From Rhizophagus clarus (taxonomy: Eukaryota; Glomeromycota; Glomeromycetes; Glomerales; Glomeraceae), in the NCBI GenBank assembly GCA_015698045.1, contig BLAL01000206.1, positions 558,001 to 622,000 on the forward strand: 64,000 bases of DNA, written 5' to 3'. Position numbers and translations under genes: made by a program. Under the pieces are notes generated by a model. It ran no database searches, was not told the DNA's origin, and worked only from the letters and a program-made list of their open reading frames with translations. Shown in pieces: positions 58,215 through 64,000 of this stretch; the first letter of the stretch is position 1, and each line of letters starts with the position of its first letter.

Positions 58215-60603
58215 TAGGGCTCCGATCGGTTTCGGTAATTACCGAACCGTACCGATCGGTTTCGGTATCGGAGCGGTTTCGGTTTTTACAGTTTACCGAA
58301 CCGAAACTTTCGGTAAATTTACCGATCGGTTTCGGTAACTGCGGTTTCGGTACCGGTTTTGCGATTTACCGAACCGAATTACCGAATCGATTTAACTAAA
58401 TAATATAATAAAAAAACGTTGTGAAACGTTTTTTATTAGTTATTTTGATAAAACAAACCGTTTCGCAGCGGTGTTTTGTCACTTTAATTAAGAAACGTTG
58501 CGAATCGTTTTTATTCGTTAATCTAATAAAAAAATAACTATTCGCAACTTTTTTCTTGTCATTTTAACAAACAACGTTGCGAAACGTTAATTGGATAAAA
58601 AAAAAACGTTTCGCAACGTTTTTTTTTGTCACTTTAATAAAAACGTTGCGAAACGTTTTTATGAGTTAATTTTAATAAAAAAAAACGTTTCGCAACGTTT
58701 TTTTTGTCACTTTAATAAAAACGTTGCGAAACGTTTTTATGAGTTAATTTTAATAAAAAAAAACGTTTCGCAACGTTTTTTTTTGTCACTTTAATAAAAA
58801 CGTTGCGCAACGTTTTTATTAGCTAATTTTAATAAAAAAAAACGTTTCGCAACGTTTTTTTTGTTGCTTTAATTAAAAAACGTTGCGAAACGTTTTTTAT
58901 CAATTAATTTAATAAAAAAAATACGTTGCGAAACATTTGAGTTAATTTTAATAAAAAAAACGTTTCGCTACGTTTTTTTTTTTGTTGCTTTAGTTAAAAA
59001 ACGTTGCGAAACGTTTTTTATCAGTTAATTTAATAAAAAAAAACGTTTCGCAACGTTTTTTTTTGTCTCTATAATAAAAACGTTGCGAAACGTTTTTATG
59101 AGCTAATTTTAATAAAAAAAACGTTTCGCAACGTTTTTTTTTGTCACTTTAATAAAAACGTTGCGAAACGTTTTTATGAGTTAATTTTAATAAAAAAAAA
59201 CGTTTCGCAACGTTTTTTTTTGTCACTTTAATAAAAACGTTGCGCAACGTTTTTATTAGCTAATTTTAATAAAAAAAAACGTTTCGCAACGTTTTTTTTT
59301 GTTGCTTTAATTAAAAAACGTTGCGAAACGTTTTTTAACAGTTAGTTTAATAAAAAAAAACGTTTCGCTACGTTTTTTTTTTGTTGCTTTAGTTAAAAAA
59401 CGTTGCGAAACGTTTTTTATCAGTTAATTTAATAAAAAAAACGTTTCGCTACGTTTTTTTTTTGTCTCTATAATAAAAACGTTGCGAAACGTTTTTATGA
59501 GCTAATTTTAATAAAAAAAACGTTTCGCAACGTTTTTTTTTGTCACTTTAATAAAAACGTTGCGAAACGTTTTTATGAGTTAATTTTAATAAAAAAAAAC
59601 GTTTCGCAACGTTTTTTTTGTTGCTTTAATTAAAAAACGTTGCGAAACGTTTTTTAACAGTTAGTTTAATAAAAAAAAACGTTTCGCTACGTTTTTTTTT
59701 TGTTGCTTTAGTTAAAAAACGTTGCGAAACGTTTTTTATCAGTTAACTTAATAAAAAAAACGTTTCGCTACGTTTTTTTTTGTCTCTATAATAAAAACGT
59801 TGCGAAACGTTTTTATGAGCTAATTTTAATAAAAAAAAACGTTTCGCAACGTTTTTTTTTGTTGCTTTAATTAAAAAACGTTGCGAAACGTTTTTTAACA
59901 GTTAGTTTAATAAAAAAAAACGTTTCGCAACGTTTTTTTTGTTGCTTTAGTTAAAAAACGTTGCGAAACGTTTTTTATCAGTTAATTTAATAAAAAAAAC
60001 GTTTCGCAACGTTTTTTTTTTGTAGCTTTAATAGAAAACGTTGCGAAACGTTTTTGTTAGTTAATTTTAATAAAAAAAACGTTTCGCAACGTTTTTTTTG
60101 TCACTTTAATAAAAACGTTGCGAAACGTTTTTATGAGTTAATTTAATAAAAAAAAACGTTTTGCAACGTTTTTTTTTCATTTTAATTAAAAACGTTGCGA
60201 AACGTTTTTATGAGTTAATTTAATAAAAAAAAACGTTTTGCAACGTTTTTTTTTCATTTTAATTAAAAACGTTGCGAAACGTTTTTTATTAGTTAATTTA
60301 ATAAAAAAAAACGATTCGCAACTTTATTTTTTGACACTTTAAATAAAAAACGTTGCGAAACGTTTTTATAGATCATTTGATTTGGTAAAAAAAATACCAA
60401 AATAGTTTCGCGATGTTTTTTTTACTAAAAATGGTTTTTAATATCGGTAAATCGGTTCGGTTTTCGGTAATTATCGATCGGTTTCGATAATCATCAATAC
60501 CGATACCGGTCGGTTTCGGTAATCATCAATACCGATACCGATCAATTCGGTTCGGTATCGGTTTTTGCAAAAACCGAACCGAACCGAACCGATCGGAGCC
60601 CTA
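58215..60603. mobile_element. hAT-like element with CGTTGCGAAACG palindrome array
   Basis: 2389 bp with ends TAGGGCTCCGATCGGTT in perfect inversion and a perfect 8-bp duplication, ATCTTGAG (58207-58214 and 60604-60611), as in hAT elements. About 200 bp at each end consists of CGGTTTCGGTA/TACCGAAACCG words. The centre (58415-60390) is ~25 units of ~80 bp combining AAACGTTTCGCAACGTTTTT with AAAAACGTTGCGAAACGTTT and a TCACTTTAAT or GTTAATTTTAAT linker. It interrupts the transposase-like pseudogene. No transposase of its own. Confidence 0.9.
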
Positions 60604-61074
60604 ATCTTGAGCAGTATCCTCTAAGAATTTTTTGGCATATTCCCAAAAGGTATCATAAATAGATATCCTTCCTTCATTAAAATGCTAAAGATCAGTGATA
60701 ATATTTGGATCTCTTAAATCAAATGCAAGTTTTATTCTAACATCTATTTCTGTTTCATCTACAGTTGAATCTCCTACAAATTCCTTGTATATTTGAAAAA
60801 CTCTAGATTTTTTAACATTACCAAGAAACGTATCACAAGTATTTACAAATTCTCTTCTCATTGCTCGTGTTGTATATACTGGCATGGAATTTTTCAAATC
60901 ACTTCAGATTTTATAATTTTTTTCAAAAGTTATAGTTTCGTTAACATTTGGATTTATTTTTCAAATAAAGGTGGTGTTTATTACATTTCCATGGTGGTAA
61001 GTATACATCCCTACTTTAAATGTAAATGCTTCATCTAATATTTGTAAATATATACTTTTGGCTCTAAAATATTA

Positions 61075-61675
61075 TTGCCGTTTTCGAATTAGTGTGATCA
61101 AATGATTTGCTGATCAATTAAAATTAAAACATCAAAAACACCGAAAACAACTGAAAACAATTAATTTATCAAAAATACTACTAGTTTATACTATCATAAA
61201 CATATCAAAAGCTCATTTTTATAACTATTTCTTTTAAAAAAACATTAAACTTAACATCTTGGCCTTCTTTACTATACTTATCAGATGTTTTATGGTGTTT
61301 TTTATTTATTTATTAAAAACTAAAGATCTAAATAAAAAAATAATTAGAAACGAAAAAAAAGGAAAAAAAAATAATAAAATAAAAAAAAATATTACCTAAT
61401 ACTTAGTAGTGAACCTCTAGAATCGTTAGAAGTCAGTTTTAGGAATCGGCTTTTAAGAATCGGTCTTCAGGAATCAGTTTATAAGCTAAAACAAAAACAA
61501 AAGGTGAACGATAAAAAATGCATTAATGATGTTATGTAATGGTGGCTTAGAGTTATACAGATCAAATGATAGTCATAGTTTTCATTGTACAACGTAATTT
61601 TATTTTTGTAATCTTCAAATCAATTTTTTATTTATTACAAATTAGTTGCCGATCACAGTAATTTGAAAACGGCAA
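61075..61675. mobile_element. Non-autonomous Tc1/mariner MITE, CpG-decayed
   Basis: 601 bp flanked by TA (61073-61074, 61676-61677). It is a close copy of 45366-45965, differing by about 17 changes, 15 of them C to T or G to A relative to that copy. The outermost bases read TTGCCG instead of TCGCCG. It is inserted in the transposase-like pseudogene. Confidence 0.93.
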
Positions 61676-62645
61676 TAATTATATTTTAAATTTTTTTTTT
61701 TTCATAGAAAAATAACATCAGTTATTTTACTTATGTTTGTTTATGAGGATAATATGGATCAACATTTATTGTTTCCCAATAATTTGCGAATTCAATAACT
61801 TTGATTAATTCTTTATATTTTGCTATAATAGCTGGATTTCTAAACGTAACAGGTAAGATGATCTTTAATTTACCTGCATCACTTTCATTCACTATAGGAG
61901 TCATTGAATCATAATTATTTTTTATTTGTATTGTCTTTTTTAATAAATATTCAGCATATTTTTAAAGATCATTTGCGAATTTGATTAAAGATAATTTCAA
62001 AAAATTAAAGCATAGATGATTAATCCAAGACATCTCAAGATAGACCATTAAATTTTGACTATGAAAGTTCAATTCATCATAAGTAAACAAATGATGGCTT
62101 TTTTTTTCCTTTACTGAATCAAACTGACCAACAAATTGATATAATTCTACTGGGATTGTGTATCTATTATTAAATATTTTTATATCCACATTTATCAATA
62201 TACCATAACGCATCTGATAATTCTTTAATAAATTTTTTTTTTACAGGTATAATATCATAAGTCTATCCACCTTTATGGGAAGATATATAAGAAAGAATAT
62301 CTAGTTTTAATTTGTCATTTGTTTTCAAATTTTGGGAAAATGAAAATATAGGTAAACGAAGCTCTCTTGTAACACTTCTTAAAACATCAAACGCATTAAC
62401 TGGTTGGAAATTATTTTTATTTGAGAATATTTTTATTTGAAATGTAAAAAGATTACCAAAATTACTAACTATATCACTAATTAAGAATCCTAGTTCAATT
62501 TCATCTCCAGCTTGTTCTTTTATTTTTAAATAGCGTGCTTCTATTTTTTCTAGTATCTCTTCTTTTAGTTGTAAAACATATCGATCAATTATATATTCAA
62601 ATAAGCCTTAAATGGTTAATTTTTCTTCAATATTAATTATTTTCT

Positions 62646-64000
62646 AAGAAAATAAAGTGGTATTGCTATATAATATTCTTGCTTTTGCAACAGGTATGAT
62701 TTTTTTTTAATTTGTTTTATGTTTAAAAGATTTTTTAAAAAAATAATCAATGCGTAAGAATACAAATAATCATGGTAATGTGATATTTGATATCCTGATG
62801 ATTGTTAAAAAAATTTCCTTTACTATGTATCTAATTAAATTCATGTATTTTTCATATAAAATTTTTTAACTAATAAAAAAAAAAGTCTGATCGCTGACTT
62901 TAAAATATTAAATGATCAGGATGAGAATCATTTTTTTTTATTTATGCCGCCTAATGTTATATTAATTTGAAAATTTTAATTTTAATAAAATTTAAGTAAT
63001 TATTATGAATTTGACCAAAATTAAGAAATTTTTAGCCAAAATTTAAAAATTATTGATTTTAACTATTTGTATTAACTTTAGCTAATTTTAATTTAAGATT
63101 ATATTATACCAATAATTTATATTATGATATCATAATACAAAAAATTTTTCTTTTAATTTTGTAATATTTCTATTAATTGAAATATATATTATATATATGA
63201 ATTTTATATATTAATTAAAAATTATATTAAAGTAAATTATATATTAAAATATTTATATATATCATATCATAGATTACAATAATCTGGATATTTTGCAAAT
63301 TTTAAGAGGTTGATTAATATTATAATAGATACTATCTAAATTACTTTAAATAAATCTTAAATTAGTTTGTATATTTTAACTATTATAATTTTTAAATTCC
63401 AAATATACAAATTATAAAATTTATATATATAATTTATAAATTAATTTGAATTTAAATATTTAAGCTATTATAATCTTAAATTATTTTGAATCTGGATGGC
63501 ATTTATAATTAACACTATACTCAGAGATATACAAAATTTTTATTATAAATAAAGGATTTAAAAACTTGTAATATATTCAAAAAAATATTTTAATATGTTA
63601 TCTAGATAAAATTAGATTATTTAAATAATAAAATCAAAAAAAAATGATAATTTTTTTAAAAAACAGAAAAAAAATTCAAAAAAGATTATCAATTTATTTG
63701 TGTTTAGTAGTACAAAATTACATTTCAGATAAAAATTTTAATCCTGGTTATATGATTTGGCTAAAAAACTAAATTTCTGAATATTTATATATTACCAGAA
63801 ATTTTCTAAAATTTTTTTAGCAACTTTTTAGATGCTGTCTTAAACACCAAAAAAAAATATAATATATTATTTAAAAAAAAAAAATTTTAAAAAAATTTAG
63901 TTTTTTTAAAATATTTTAATATTTAATTCATAATTTATTTAAAAAGTAAAAAATTTAATTAATTCAATTAATAAAATTAAAAGAATATATAAAATTATAA
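62646..64000. other. AT-rich tract, no gene
   Basis: Increasingly pure A/T to the window end. No element ends or genes recognised. Confidence 0.65.

Larger units (their letters stand above)
56172..62645 (-). pseudogene. Decayed DDE transposase-like gene with two later insertions
   Basis: On the minus strand, pieces of one protein lie in order. N-terminal blocks (62645-61745): IIDRYVLQLKEEILEKIEAR, GFLISDIVSNFGNLFTFQIK, LPIFSFSQNLKTNDKLKLDI, VTFRNPAIIAKYKELIKVIE. Then, beyond the MITE, MRREFVNTCDTFLGNVKKSR and, beyond the hAT-like element, SVIAVDERHYDPIVHLAHAI. The core is LKLQFWPKNP, MMQIRQLHMNHIDSYYISAI, LILLDDKYHCKIGEPEHPVA (first Asp), DHDFTKCNLIPSV, LMLYTDGGPNHKNTF (second Asp), then HL.KNPVERIMSILNLGM (Glu). 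The C-terminus has CGSGECDIYRS and a zinc-ribbon-like CNVCGISEG...YCEECHA. Stops interrupt the frame at least nine times, most explained by CAA/CAG to TAA/TAG. Similar uncharacterised proteins occur in sponges and other animals; the superfamily name is unknown to me. Confidence 0.75.

Noticed and set aside
58591-58794. Open frame of 67 codons
   Set aside because: It is a direct reading of the tandem palindrome units; the peptide repeats with the DNA and has no independent support.
58215-60603. CRISPR-like regular array
   Set aside because: The units are palindromic with homopolymer linkers, no unique spacers exist, and the array lies inside TIRs with an 8-bp target duplication in a eukaryotic context.
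1-64000. tRNA or rRNA genes
   Set aside because: No cloverleaf with A and B boxes and no conserved rRNA core words were recognised on either strand, although a dedicated scan was not possible.

Overview
This looks like a transposon-dense stretch of a very AT-rich fungal genome, most plausibly a Glomeromycotina (arbuscular mycorrhizal, Rhizophagus-type) species. The reasons are short spliceosomal introns of about 65-120 bp with GTAAG/TTTAG borders, a eukaryotic type II topoisomerase, a decayed Argonaute gene, and Tc1/mariner, hAT-like and Plavaka-like DNA transposons in long tracts of A/T. The taxonomic call is inference; no rRNA or tRNA gene was seen.

Layout. 1-5.2 kb: a whole-looking 3.4-kb Tc1/mariner element (985-4404) with two convergent three-exon genes (a DD34E transposase and a SAM-domain passenger protein), followed by a related MITE that splits a poly(A)-tailed repeat. 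7.5-8.5 kb: a six-exon gene for a 193-residue disordered protein. 10.2-15.75 kb: DNA topoisomerase II on the minus strand, with a long N-terminal tail made of tandemly duplicated exons and no recognisable C-terminal tail. 15.8-24.8 kb: no supportable gene. 24.8-27.1 kb: an Argonaute pseudogene. 28-29.5 kb: a TTAA-flanked TIR element and a small hAT-like MITE. 29.9-40.0 kb: a 10-kb TIR-bounded composite holding satellite-like DNA and a 7-kb Plavaka-like transposon with two divergent, decayed genes. 40-47.8 kb: extreme AT with MITEs. 48.0-49.7 kb: a hAT-like element filled with self-complementary repeats. 51.3-53.0 kb: a tandem array of 14 exon-like units, each with splice-site motifs. 54.1-55.7 kb: a LINE ORF1-like fossil. 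56.2-62.6 kb: a decayed, rarely named DDE transposase gene interrupted by a 2.4-kb hAT-like element and a Tc1-type MITE.

Themes. Only topoisomerase II, the 7.5-kb gene and the two genes of the 985-4404 element look intact. Decay elsewhere is dominated by C to T and G to A changes; the two closest MITE copies differ almost only by such changes, half of them at CpG. Exon-level tandem duplication occurs in the topoisomerase gene and, in extreme form, in the 51.3-kb micro-exon array. The most unusual items are that array, the topoisomerase tail, the passenger gene of the mariner element, and three hAT-like elements that share an architecture but not a sequence.
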